In this document: positions 1 through 9,996 of the stretch, in pieces | How the letters are laid out: each line of letters starts with the position of its first letter | How positions within the stretch are numbered: position 1 is the stretch's first letter | Notes under the pieces: generated by a model | The model's database searches: none | Told to the model about the DNA's origin: nothing | The model's input: only the letters and a program-made list of their open reading frames with translations | Program-made: the position numbers and the translations under genes | DNA from: Trichodelitschia bisporula | Taxonomy: Eukaryota; Ascomycota; Dothideomycetes; Phaeotrichales; Phaeotrichaceae | Assembly (NCBI GenBank): GCA_010356995.1 | Contig: ML996706.1 | Span: 645,310 to 676,687, forward strand | Reading direction: 5' to 3' | Length of the DNA stretch: 31,378 bases

Positions 1-713
1 CTACTCTCATTCTCAAATCCGCGCATGCGCCACACCACAAAGCCATACACCCCCCCCGCACACCCCACCCCCGTCAAACAAACAACCCACCTCGGGCCTC
101 ACACAAGCGCCAACGTAACACACCTCGGTCTAACCGGCAGCCCGCAAAAAGCATCCGCAGCCACAAACGCCGGTCCCGGCCTGAAGACCGCGAACGGGAG
201 ACCCGCCATTAGGGCTGCGAAAGCGGCGCAGAGGATGTAGGTTGTGTGGGCCCACGGAGCTAATCCCGTGGCGGGGGACGCGGTGGGACGGATGATTTGA
301 AGGAGACCGTGGAGGGAGAGCGCGAGGATGGAGGCGTCGGTTAGGGCGTTTGCGGCGGAGAGCAGGTCGCCGGTGGATTGGCAGAGGGGGGATTTACTGA
401 TGAGGGGTTTGTGCGGGGGGAGGGTGAGGAGGGCGGAGAAGAGCAGGCTGAGGGCGCGGAGGAGGGAGGAGAGGATGTTGAGCATTATTAGTCTGATGGC
501 GGGGTTAGCTTTATGGGGGGTGGGTAGGATTGAGGGGGAGGCGTACTTGTGCCGCGGCCGTTTCCGCATGCGCACGAACCAGTGTATGGTTACGATGCTG
601 AGGGCAAGGCTGAGAGACGAAAAGGCTATGGCGCCGATTTGGATCCTGCGCTTCTCCAGCAACGTGTAATACGAAAGGGAGGGATTGACGCTTGTGGCGG
701 CGGAGGAACGCAT
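1..713 (-). CDS. Git3-like G protein-coupled receptor, 3' partial, interrupted by an in-frame TGA
   Basis: A multi-pass membrane protein resembling fungal GPCRs of the Git3/Gpr1 class, which sense nutrients and act through G-alpha and cAMP. Proposed exons are 713-547 and 492 to the window edge; the 54-nt intron has donor GTACGC, a GCTAAC branch and acceptor ATCAG. Splicing joins RMRKRPRHK directly to LIML, the usual loop between helices 1 and 2. Four hydrophobic helices are visible, then the second outer loop FCGLPVRP, close to the family's FC-LPVRP motif. A TGA at 101-99 ends the frame after 186 residues, where relatives carry a Trp in LALSW-PRY. The frame stays open to the window edge, reading GPRWVVCLTGVG and then a hydrophobic helix with basic end RMRGF, as helix 5 should. 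It may therefore be a recent pseudogene, a sequence error or a read-through case. Start: first ATG, ahead of helix 1. Helices 5-7 and the tail lie outside or past the stop. Confidence 0.6.
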
Positions 714-1038
714 CCTGACATTCGGGGAGGGGGAGCTTTGAAAACGGTGGCTGCTTTTTTGTTTGAATTCCGTCTATCTGCTGTGTTCTGTCTGATTCTG
801 ATACCTCGATGTGCTGAACCGAAGGATTGCATTATTCGTTCAATCCGAGCAGGATCGAATCCTGCTTCATATCTGTTTCTCGCAACCGAGACATGCTCCC
901 TTTCTCGCCCGTCTCCATCTCAGACAAATCGCATACCGCCCGCAACCAGGTCCGTCAACAAAGGGGCGCGCGCATTACACCCCACCCACCCCACCTCACC
1001 ACTCTCTCAACCCCCCCATTTCCCAATCCCCTAATCCC
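714..1038. other. intergenic, receptor promoter / UCH 3' region
   Basis: This stretch between two tandem minus-strand genes contains no credible gene. The part nearest the UCH stop (about 960-1038) is almost pure C/A/T on the plus strand, so the UCH 3' UTR would be G/purine-rich. No clear TATA box or CCAAT box was seen upstream of the receptor. Confidence 0.5.
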
Positions 1039-1944
1039 CTAGTCCATACTCGGCCCAAGCACAATGAGACTAAACCGCAAATCCCCCCCCGCCTCGCCCT
1101 CCCGCTCAATAAACCGTCTCACCCCCATCCCCAGCGCCCTCTCGCTGAGCACATCCTCATCCGCATCCAACACACCCCGCTGCAACGGCCCCTTACGCCG
1201 CCCGTCCAGCTCCCACATCGCCCCATCCGCGCCCTTGACGAACGTCACAAAGTGCAAGTCCACGCGCTCGTCTGCAGCCGGGGCACTCGTGTCCCCCCCG
1301 GCCGCGGCGTCGGCGTGCGCAGCTTCCAGCGCAGGGGAGTTATACAGCAATTCCGCGCGGTTGGTGGGGTTGAGCGGGATGGCCTCGGCGAGGAGATTAT
1401 CGAGGTCCGAGCCCGGCACTGCGCGTAATTAGTCTCGCCGTCCCCATGCAAACATACCCACCGAGACACGAGATATAAGACATCATCACATACCAATCTC
1501 CCCTCTCGCCCCCCCATTACAAACCGCATGAAGCAGCCCAATAAGCCCACACGCATTCCCAATCGTCTGCCTGAACCACACCACCGGCTCCCCCTCCCCA
1601 GCACCCTCATACTCCCCCTTCGGCCCATCTTCCGCCGCGCGGTGCGCCTCGTACACTGATGAGACGGGAAAGATGAGAAGCAGGGCGTGCGCCGGGCGCG
1701 GAACGATGGCGAGTAGATCTGGCTCGTCGATGGAGAAGACGTCGTGGAAGGAGAGGGTGGGGGAGAGGCCGAGTTTGTGGATTAGGGAGGTCATTACTTC
1801 GGGGTTGTTTTCTGCGGGTTGTTAGTGAGGTTCAAAGATGAAGCCTGTGAGGCATGCGGGGCACCCACCGAGGGGAACGAAGCGCTTGCGAGCTGCTGGG
1901 GGCTTTGCCCCGTGGGGATCAGCGGAGAGCTGCTCGGTAGACAT
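1039..1944 (-). CDS. YUH1: ubiquitin carboxyl-terminal hydrolase, UCH (peptidase C12) family
   Basis: A cysteine protease that frees ubiquitin from small C-terminal adducts and processes ubiquitin or NEDD8/Rub1 precursors; like yeast Yuh1 and human UCHL3. Exons are 1944-1869, 1811-1494 and 1418-1039, with introns of 57 and 75 nt, both phase 1, giving 257 residues, normal for the family. Exon 1 ends RKRFVPL and joins E-NNPEV to give the family's N-terminal FVPLENNPEV signature. The catalytic set is all present: Gln107 and Cys113 in WFRQTIGNACGLIGLLH, His187 in RVDLHFVTFVKG and Asp203 in WELDGRRKGP. The crossover loop region (about 150-180) is Ala/Asp-rich. The start at 1944 is the first ATG of the frame giving that N-terminus. 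It lies downstream of URB1 on the same strand, 520 bp away, and no functional link is evident. Confidence 0.93.
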
Positions 1945-2464
1945 GGTGAGCGTGTGGTTTTGGTGAGAGATTGGGAAAGGAGGAGGTGGAGATGTGGTGG
2001 ATTTTATGGGGGAGCTGTTAGGCAAATGCGGGGTGGCCGTTGCTGGTGCCTGCGGGGTTGTGGGAACAGGGGGTGCCGGCAGCCACAAACGCCTTGACGC
2101 CACATCGCGATGGACATGGGTCGGAGTGCCGGGTAAGCAATACGTGCCAGGCTGAGTCGAAGATCGCAGGGTGAGTCGCCGAGACCAAGCGGTTGCTTGC
2201 CTGTGGCATACATAGAACTGTTGCATGTAGGCAAGCACGGCAGGAAAAAAGTACCTTCAAGCCACCACAATGAATTGCCAGTGATTTAAAGCCGCACAGT
2301 ATCTTCCTCATGTATCACCAGCGCGCGGCTAGAAGCTCCCACAAGCAGATCACCCTAATGCATCACGCCATTCTCCATCATTTCCAGAGCATGAAGTCCA
2401 GATTACAGCCCTTCACCAAGTACGGCACAGCAATTCTTTATAAGATACCCCCTTAAGCCCCTCT
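1945..2464. other. intergenic, UCH promoter / URB1 3' region
   Basis: This 520-bp gap between the URB1 stop and the UCH start has overlapping minus-strand open frames of 88-97 codons (about 2004-2311). They match no family I know and sit where the UCH promoter and 5' UTR should be. I see no repeat or RNA gene. Confidence 0.45.
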
Positions 2465-5400
2465 CTAAGCCGCCGTCACAACCCTCCCCCCAATCCACTC
2501 CTCCACCCCCTCACTCTTCCTCACAACCTCTTCCACTTGCTTTCCCCCCTCAACCCCCCCAAGCCACCCCAAAGCCCCCGCCCTCGTCACCATAGTTCCC
2601 ACCCCCCCCACCGCACACGCCCTCAACACAACCCCAACCACCAACGCCCCCGCAAGCGTCTGCAACCCCGCCTCCCCCTCCCCCCCCATCACCGCAACCG
2701 CCCGCTCTACACTCAACCCCCCTGCTTGTCGTACAACCGGATGCGCGGCCAAAGCCATGATACGCTCAAATACCCTCCCCCTTCTCAGTAATTCCACATC
2801 CTGTTCCCCTCTCAAACCGTCCACAACCCACGCAAGGAACCAACATACGCACCGCCACCAATCCCCTTCCCGCCCTGTCTCCTCCGGCGCAGAGCCGAGT
2901 AGTCTAGTACTGAACCACCCCGTCACATTAGGCGGGTGCCAGCTAGGCCCGCGGAGCAGGAATGTATTAACCTCCGGATACACAGGGTGAGTAGGGTCCG
3001 TAAGCACGGGTATGCACGCGCGGGCGAAAGCTCCGAGCAAAGGTGGAAGACCGGTGGTAGGTTGCGCTGTTTCGAGGACTTCGCCCAGAAGGAGGGAGAT
3101 GGGGATGCGCTCGGCGTAGGAGCTGGTCGCTAGGGAGGCGGAGAAGGTGCGCAGGGAAAGGAGGGATTCGCGACGGATGTGTGGGGCGGTACTGGAGAGG
3201 CAGCTTATGAGGAGGGAGAGGGAGCCGTCTTCGATGGCGGCGGCGGGGGGTTTAGATTTCCATTTCATGAGGCCGGGGTGGTTGTCGCTTTCGGGAGGGG
3301 GGAGGAGGGCGGTTAGGTCGAAGGGGGGTAGTTGGGTGGGTTCTGGCTGGGAAGGCTGGGAGGGCTGAGAGGGGAGAGTAACAGTGCGGGCGAGGGCGCT
3401 TTTGAATGCTTTTTTCGCGCGTTTGTCGGTCTTGGGGTCTGCCGCTAGACGGGTTGCTACGGCTTCCAATGCGTTGGCGTCCTCGCCTACGGCTTGGAGC
3501 AGAGGGAGTAGTTCGGCTAGCCAGGCCGCGACGGACGGGCCGGCCTCGGTGGATGCTGCGAATTGCCATTGCTCGACGAGGACAAGCAGGAGCAAACTGA
3601 TGGGCGTACCACCCAGGGCATCCGCGTCGTCGGCGTATTTGATCGGGCGGCGGGTGAGGCGCTGCAGGCAGCCGTCAAGGAAGGTGAATACCGACTCTGG
3701 CGCAGCCTTGAGCGACAAGACGAGGGCATCAAGAGCCGACTTTTCGGTTTCGGTCTGCAGAACGGCGCAGTCCCGGACGACGACGGAGAGCAGCGCGCGG
3801 ATCTCGGTGTTGGGCTCGGACACCAGGAGTCGCAGCAGGCTGACAAAGGGCGAGAAGCGCAGACTCTCTGGCTTAGACCACCAGAGCATATCAGGCGAGC
3901 AGGAGGCGATGCGAACGAGATGCCCGAGGGTAATGAGACGCAATTGGCGCTCTTCCCCCTCCACAGATTCTAACTGCTGAAGGGCGCTAGTCAACGCAAC
4001 AGACACACCGAACTTCTCATCCAGCGCGAGTTGCGGCGTGACAGTGTAGTAGAGTGCCAACAAGCGCGAGATCGCCTCCCGCTGCAGCAGCTTCGCATCC
4101 GGGATCTTGCGGAAACACTCGATGACCTCCTTCATCCGGGGACAGCGCAGGCAAAACTCGGTGATCAGGCCCTCTCGCGCACCCACCCACCCGTCATACA
4201 GCCTGAGCACGTTGCGTAGTTTCTCAAACGCGGCGACGAGCAGACGCAGAGCGAAGAAGCGCACCAGGTCCGAGCTGTGGTAAATGCACTTACTCAGGAT
4301 TTTTTGTGTCAGCGGGCGAGGCAGAATACTCTCGATGGCGACTGATGCCGGAGGGGGAAGGGCAGCCGGCTCCTTGCGGCCGAAGTGGTGCGGGACGGGC
4401 AGCTGGACGGTTGAAAACAGGAGGGCCGCGAAGCCGACCCACGTCGCCGTCAGCTTGGGATCAAAGGCAAACGTAGACTTGCGCGAGAAGTAGTGCGCAA
4501 CCAGCTCTGGTACGGCGTCAAAGATTGACACCATCAGTTCGCGCTCCAGATCGTTGGCGTACGGGCGCAGCGTCGGCAGGAACTCGGCGAGGGCTCGGTT
4601 GCGGATGGGCGCTGACTGATACTGGACTTCCTCGTCTTGATCCGCGCCGAGTGGGTACCATCCAGTCGAAGGCCGGATAACGCCCGCAGCTGGTGATGTG
4701 CATACCAGTAACATGAACTCGTGTACGACATCCTGCAACGGTGGCTCTGAATCATCGGACGCAACACGATAGAGCTGGGCCAAGCTATGCAGACTGCGCT
4801 CGTTGAACAGAAAGCCCTTGGTGCTCCGAGAAACCGCCCCGTCCAACACCACACTCTTAAGCACCGAGAGCACCTCCCGAATGAGCCCCGGCGTATCCTG
4901 ATCCAGCCCGTCCAGCAGCGCGCGCACGACGTTGCCCTGCCGCATGATATCCATCTTGGCGCCTTCAGTCTGGAAGCGCAAATGCGCCAGCACATAGCGG
5001 ACAGCATTCATCCGGACCGACGGCCTATCCGTCTGCGCACGGCGAAGTCCGAGATTCCGCCCGAGGATACGAGCGTCAAAAGTCGTGTCCCGCTGCGCAT
5101 AGCAGTTCCGCGCCAGTGCCCCGCCGTCAAACGAGATCACTTCCGTCAGCAGGCGCAGCGCTGGCGAAATAATATACTCTTTATGCTTCGGAACACCCAT
5201 AGCGCGCGCGGCAAGCTTCGCCTGCGCGGGTAGCAGCACGGTGCGGCCGAGCAGCAAGCCATATTCGCGGGCGGCAATTTCGGTAGACAGCGTCTTAAGA
5301 AGGAGGGCTAGCACAGCGGTGACAGCGGAGAAGAGGTTCTCGACATTCGTCTGGTCAGCCCAGGACCATGTCTGCATCAGGTCGGGGAGGTAGACGGAGT

Positions 5401-5706
5401 CGTCGCTGATGGTGCGCGGCTTCTGGGACTCGAGGAACTCGCGGAGAATGGCGCGGCGGCGGGGGACGTCGTCCTTATCTTCGGGATAGACGATGGACTC
5501 GAGGAAGGCCTTGAAGGCGCCGATTGCTGAGCTGTTAGCAGCGTCGATGGAGAGAAAAAGAGCATACCATCGCGCATTTGGGCAGCATCTTGCTGGAAGG
5601 AGAGGAGGGACTGCAGTTGGCGCGCCGTATGAATATCAGTTGCAGCATCCGGCTTGCGGCGCTTCGGATGCCCATCAGCAGACTCTTCTGCGGGGCGTTT
5701 TGACAT
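2465..5706 (-). CDS. URB1: Urb1/Npa1, nucleolar pre-60S ribosome assembly factor
   Basis: A large alpha-helical nucleolar scaffold, part in yeast of the Npa1 complex of the earliest pre-60S particles. Exons are 5706-5568 and 5526-2465, with a 41-nt phase-1 intron (donor GTATGC, branch GCTAAC), giving 1066 residues. The N-terminus carries a nuclear-type basic stretch (KRPAEES, PKRRKPD), then QLQSLLSFQQDAAQMRDAIG and FKAFLESIVYPED, typical of the Npa1 N-terminal domain. That domain runs to about residue 450. A low-complexity linker with repeated QPSQP lies in the middle. The last 200 residues (DWWRCVCWFLAWVVDGLRG, then RRGRVFERIMAL) resemble the NopRA1/URB1 C-terminal domain. It is shorter than yeast Urb1 (about 1,760 residues), which I believe is usual in filamentous fungi. 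The start at 5706 is chosen because the frame becomes family-like only after this intron join. Base composition changes sharply inside exon 2 (see findings). Confidence 0.88.
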
Positions 5707-6044
5707 TGTGATTGTGGGATGTACTTTGTCCGGATCCCAGTGAACTTTCTTGAAGCAGAATAATTTCTGACAGAAAGCCCCACACCGCCTTGGCCCATGC
5801 GCGGCGGGCGGCGGGGCACACATGTGAAGCATCAGCCTTGGACAACTTTAGCTCACAGCGAACACATATCACATACATCACGAAAATCACACCAAGCTGC
5901 AAATAACGCGAGCTTCATGATCCTCATCGTTATTAGCTAATGACAGTCGAGCAACACCGCCACATAACACGATCGTCAGGATACAGTCGTCCACAGATAC
6001 CATCTAGCAATGCATTCAAGACCGAGTGCACTCCAGAACCCCAG
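5707..6044. other. intergenic, URB1 promoter
   Basis: This 338-bp gap lies between the 4E-T-like stop codon and the URB1 start. It is richer in A/T than the surrounding coding DNA and carries no plausible gene. A GATGAG core (5928-5923 on the URB1 strand), as in the yeast PAC ribosome-biogenesis motif, is present once, which could be chance. Confidence 0.4.
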
Positions 6045-7910
6045 TCACCCCATGAACCCGCCGCGGCCGCGCCCCATGTCGTCTTGGAACCCAAACCCGC
6101 GCCCGGCAGCACCGGCGCCGGCTTGCATCATCAAAAACTCACGGGGCCCAAAGCCCGGCGGACCTCCCGGCGGCGGCGGTCCGAAGTAACCAGGCGGCGG
6201 CGGACCCGGCGGACCCGGGTGCGGCATCTGCGGAAACATGCCTTGGCCCGGCGCCATGCCACGCGCCATGCCAGGGTGCATCGGGCCCGGTCCGGCACCG
6301 GGCATCATCGGCGGCGGCGGCCCACCAAAAGAGGGTGGCGTGCGCCCAAAGCCCGGCGGTGGCGGGATGATGCGATCCTGAGGCGTCGGCGGCATGCCGG
6401 TGCCCTTCATCCACGCAAGATCGACAGGCGCCTGCTGCGACGGGATGCCCATGTTCGAAATAGGCAGACGCGGTGGCTCGCGGCGCAGATCCTCGTACTC
6501 GTAGAAATAACCAGGTGGCGGCGGCGGGCGTACAGACTTGCGCTCCTCAGTCTCCCGACGGTGCATGTCATACAGACCGGGCGGCGCTGCAGGAGTAGAC
6601 CGCTGCGACGGCTGTTTGGGCTTCTCGTAGAAGAAGTCGCTCTCGCGAACCGGCTCTTGGTTACGAGAGTTCTGGATCAGCGTGAGCAAGAAATCACGGT
6701 TGCGGTCGAGCAGCTGTCCTCCATTGCCGTTCGGCGGCATTTCTTGATGAGCCGAAAAGGCGTTACGAGGCGTCGCATTCTCCACACGCTGCGGCTCGGC
6801 CGGAAAGTAAGGGTTGTCATCGAAGCTGTTGCGGTTCTTCGCGAGGCCTGCACCCATGTCCCCAAACCCGGGCGGTGCACTCGAAGGGTCCTTGGGGTGG
6901 ACTGAGGTGTTGCCGAGCATCTGCAGGATTCGCTGAAAGCCCTCCTGGTCCTCGTTCCCGCGTGGGCTAGCCGGTGCGGGTGCGGGTGCGGGCGCCGGTG
7001 GCTGCTCCTCCTCTTCTTTGGCAAAAAAGCCGACGAAGCGAGATGACTTGCCCTTGGCGGGCGCAGGGCGCGCGGGCTCCGGCTTGTCAAACTTCTTCTC
7101 CTCCCACGTAGAAAATAGCTTGCCCAACGGGTCGACCGGTGGTGGCGGCTTGGGCTTTTCCTCTTCCGGCGCGGCGGACGACGCCTTCATCTTCTCCTTC
7201 CACCGTTGAAAGTCCTCCTGCGTGCGGCCCTGATCTGACACCCGCTTATCCTCCTTGGGCGAGTCCATCCATTCAGGTGTCTCCTCAACGCGCGTGTCCA
7301 TGCGGCCCTTCCACTCCTTCGTGGTGTTGTCCCTGTTGCGCCAGTCCGAGAAGCGGTCGTCCTCGCGTGACCACGGCTGCTCCGACTTGACGCGGGGCGC
7401 ACGCCGTTCCTCGTTGTCACGGTTTTCACGCTTCTCACGGTGTGCCACTAGCCCTCCCCATCGGTCCTCGACCTGTGAGCTACGGCGCGGCCGTAATGGT
7501 TCCTCGTCATCGCGGCGTCGGATGCGGAGCGGGTCCTTGTCGGGCTTGTCTTCGGCTTTGACGCGCATGGCTGACGCAAAGGGCATTTTGGTGGGTCCCA
7601 GCACGACATCTGTTTGTCAGTGACGGTTCGCAGAAGGAAGGCACACCATGTACCTGGGTTCGAGTTGCGCGTCGAGTGGCGCGTGGGGAACAATGGGCGA
7701 GTCACTTCTGGGACTTCATCACGGCCTGGCTTCCGTCGAGGGTCAGGCGGTGCCCTGTAGGTTAGCGAGGAGATCAGGATCACAGTGAAAGACATACTCC
7801 ATCCACTGATCAATGGCTGGGAGGCCCGGCGGCTTCTGAACGAGCGGCGACTCTCGCAGATTTTTGAGCTCATCGATCGTGTATCGTATTACGGGTCCCG
7901 AGTCCGGCAT
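6045..7910 (-). CDS. eIF4E-binding protein, 4E-T / Cup / Eap1-like
   Basis: A probable cap-binding-factor partner that represses translation or links eIF4E to mRNA decay. Exons are 7910-7798, 7754-7654 and 7609-6045, with introns of 43 and 44 nt, giving 592 residues. The protein opens with RYTIDELKNLRESPLV, a YxxxxL eIF4E-binding motif (Tyr10, Leu15); position 16, usually hydrophobic, is Lys. The first join gives AIDQWMEAPPDPRRKPG and the second RNSNPDVVLGPTKMPF, both smooth. Residues 80-230 are charged and rich in R/E/D/K, 230-300 are PA-rich, and 300-592 contain many PPPG/PPGF blocks. The C-terminus ends with an RG-rich GRGFGF and GRGRGGFMG. Such low-complexity tails suit recruitment to P-bodies. 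Only the N-terminal motif carries family identity, so the exact orthologue (metazoan 4E-T versus yeast Eap1) is uncertain. Confidence 0.72.
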
Positions 7911-8389
7911 TTTGGAATGTGAGGGAAAGAGAAAGACTCGACTAGCGAACGCTCAGTGGTATCACGCTACAACGCTGGGAGGCTCAGAGCGACGGTGTGT
8001 CGGAGCAAGGAGTGGCGGACGCAGGAGGTTGAATGGATGGCAGTTGAGGATGAGAAGGAACCAAACGGGGTTTGAGCAACACGACGAGTAAAACGGGAGA
8101 CTTTGCGGAGGTATTTGGGGGGTTTGGTGAATAGCGGCTTGAAGGTGTATGTAGTGGGGTGGGAGGGGAAGGAGACGTGGTGGAGTTTGTGTGTTGGGGC
8201 AGGTCACGATGCTGTCCATCCACAGTCCGTGCTCACACTCTCTCTCGCACCGCCCAGCACTTATTGCCAAGGCAACTTTGCAGAACAACAACTGTTGCCT
8301 GAGGCATTTTATATTCATATTCGTCCCAACTCCTCGCAAACAAAGGTCTCTCGTAAAGAGGAAATACATCACATCAGGCTCTAGAGACT
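7911..8389. other. intergenic, promoter of the 4E-T-like gene
   Basis: This 479-bp gap between the alpha/beta hydrolase stop and the 4E-T-like start has no family-like ORF. On the minus strand part of it (about 8095-8215) is C/T/A-rich, as fungal 5' UTRs often are. No RNA gene was recognised. Confidence 0.45.
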
Positions 8390-9389
8390 TTACATCTCCA
8401 CCATCCCAACAGCCTCCCGCATCGCCCTCGCATCCGGCCGCACGCCCTTAGCGAACTTGGTCACAAACTCCACAAGCCTCGCGTTAACATCCTCCGGGTT
8501 CGTCCAGCTGAGGAAGTGATGTCCATTAACCACAACCATCAGCCGCGCATCCGGGCTGTTAACAAACATCTTGATCTCCTCCTCAGCGTTCTTAACCGAG
8601 TACACCACATCCTGATCTCCATGCAGCCACAGCACCGGACACCGAACGTCAAACAGCCGCCCGTGGAGCCCGTCGCGCTCACGCAGGTTGATGGCCGCCT
8701 GGCGCGCACGCTTACGCCCGTCGTCCCCTTGGTAGTTCTTCTTGATCAGCTGCGTCCAGAGATCGCGCGTCTCGCTGTCGATGTCCTTGCCGAAGCCAAT
8801 GTCGATCAGGAAGTTGCAGTACATGTCCGTTGGCTCCCACGATGAGACGGCCTGCGCCGACGTGGCATGCTCTACGAGCGGAGACACCTCCGCATTGCCG
8901 TCCCAGCAGCCCAGCTTGCGCGTGCGCTCGCTCTCGTAGTCCATGCTCGTTCCAAGTGGTATTATGCCCGAGATCTGGGACATTAACACGTGTACAGGCG
9001 GCGAAAGATAAACAACGTACCACTTCAGGCCCAAGCAGCGCCATCCGCACCGTAATCCACCCGCCCTGGCTAGTCCCCAGGACAAACGCCTTCTTGATGC
9101 CCAACGCCTCGAGCACCTGTAGGTTCATAATCGCGGTGTCCCAGTATGTGAAGGTCTCGCTCTTGGTACGTGTGTCGCCATGCCCCAGCAGCTCAATGGC
9201 CAGCAGGTTCATAGCAAGCGTCAGCTTCTTGTCGGCGAATTGGGCGCGGTACAGCTCGGCGCTCGTGGTGAAGCTGTTGACTAGCACGAGCGTCGGCTTG
9301 TTCGGCGAGTAGCTCCGGGACATCCGGTACGAAACGTCAATGCCACCGAGATGCGGCACGCGGACTTTCTTCGGGACACCGTCGGCCAT
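8390..9389 (-). CDS. alpha/beta hydrolase fold protein
   Basis: A serine hydrolase-like protein of 317 residues with unknown substrate. Exons are 9389-9021 and 8974-8390; the 46-nt phase-0 intron has donor GTACGT and acceptor CCCAG. The core fold is complete: strand and oxyanion region LVLVNSF (34-40), ELLGHGDTRT (66-75), the nucleophile elbow GTSQGG with Ser107, a cap region (about 130-225), the acid in WLHGDQDVVYS (Asp245 likely) and the base in VVNGHHFLSW (His276 likely). The splice falls between ALLGPEV and ISGIIPLGTS, restoring the strand after the nucleophile helix. There is no signal peptide or membrane segment, so it is probably cytosolic. It resembles bacterial and fungal lactonase or C-C-hydrolase-like members of the superfamily. 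Neighbours give no pathway clue. The first ATG of the frame is taken as the start. Confidence 0.88.
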
Positions 9390-9996
9390 GGTGGATGATG
9401 TTCTGTCTCTGGAGATTCTGTCAAGTAGTGGGGACGTGGTTGGGAGCGTAGTTCAGTCAATAAGCTCTATCAATCAAAGCGCACGATCAGGTCAATGAGC
9501 ACAGGGTCCAAACAGTCACAGCGGCCCCCCTCCCCCCTATGTATACGGCGAGGACTCCCCAAAATCCGGCTTGAGTGCGGGGCGACCATGTGCAAGAAGG
9601 CATTGGACATCAGCACCTCACTACATCACGCCGGCCAGGATTCAGCAGGGGGAATAAGCGGGGTAGCTCCCGGTACTTACGCCGCCCAGATTAAACCACA
9701 GAGTGTGATCCGTCGAGGAGGACAGCGATTTGCCTCTTGCGGTCTGCCGGTAGCCCGGACGTGAGATCACTGGACGGATGAACCACCTCGGCTGGCCTTC
9801 GTGTTGCTCCTCCTCGTACCCCTCACGAACCATGCCGCTGGGAGCCTGCATAGCGGAGGTGCGCGCGTGGTCCAGACCGAGGGCTTGGCATACATCATGC
9901 AGCGAGCCTTGCAGATACGAAAGATGCGGCTGAACTCAATTATGATATTACACTTTACGCTCTATTAGATCGACTGCCGCTCCGTAAATCCGCCTG
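9390..9996. other. intergenic between SCC2 and the alpha/beta hydrolase
   Basis: This 607-bp gap holds the hydrolase promoter and the SCC2 3' UTR. The only notable content is the small minus-strand open frame at 9642-9851, described separately. A short C-run (CCCCCCTCCCCCC) lies at about 9524-9537. Confidence 0.45.
9642..9851 (-). CDS. unrecognised small open frame, possible uORF, exon or gene remnant
   Basis: I do not recognise this. The frame is open for 97 codons from 9935 to the stop at 9644-9642, between SCC2 and the alpha/beta hydrolase on the same strand. Its only early ATG is at 9851, which gives 69 residues. The peptide looks protein-like: SLHDVCQALGLDHARTSAMQ, then GQPRWFIRPVISRPGYRQ and STDHTLWFNLGG. 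A consensus donor GTAAGT follows FNLGG directly (9681-9676). None of the acceptors just before the hydrolase ATG keeps the frame, so I do not attach it to that gene. It could be a small gene, a uORF in the hydrolase leader, or an old gene fragment. Confidence 0.25.
   Translation of the reverse strand: MQAPSGMVREGYEEEQHEGQPRWFIRPVISRPGYRQTARGKSLSSSTDHTLWFNLGGVSTGSYPAYSPC

Noticed and set aside
811-1428. 205-codon plus-strand open frame over the UCH gene
   Set aside because: It overlaps UCH exon 3, whose catalytic His and Asp are clear; the frame is Pro/His/Arg-rich and not family-like.
5923-5928. PAC-like GATGAG motif upstream of URB1
   Set aside because: Only the 6-bp core is present, once, and yeast-type PAC use is not established for this lineage.
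5940-6905. 321-codon plus-strand open frame opposite the 4E-T-like gene
   Set aside because: Its translation is almost all Arg/His/Leu, the mirror of Pro/Gly/Ala codons on the coding strand. It is a GC-driven shadow.
9389-9851. Joining the small 9851-9642 frame to the alpha/beta hydrolase as an upstream exon
   Set aside because: The acceptors just before the hydrolase ATG (for example before AATCTCCAG) do not keep the frame after the GTAAGT donor, and the hydrolase is complete without it.
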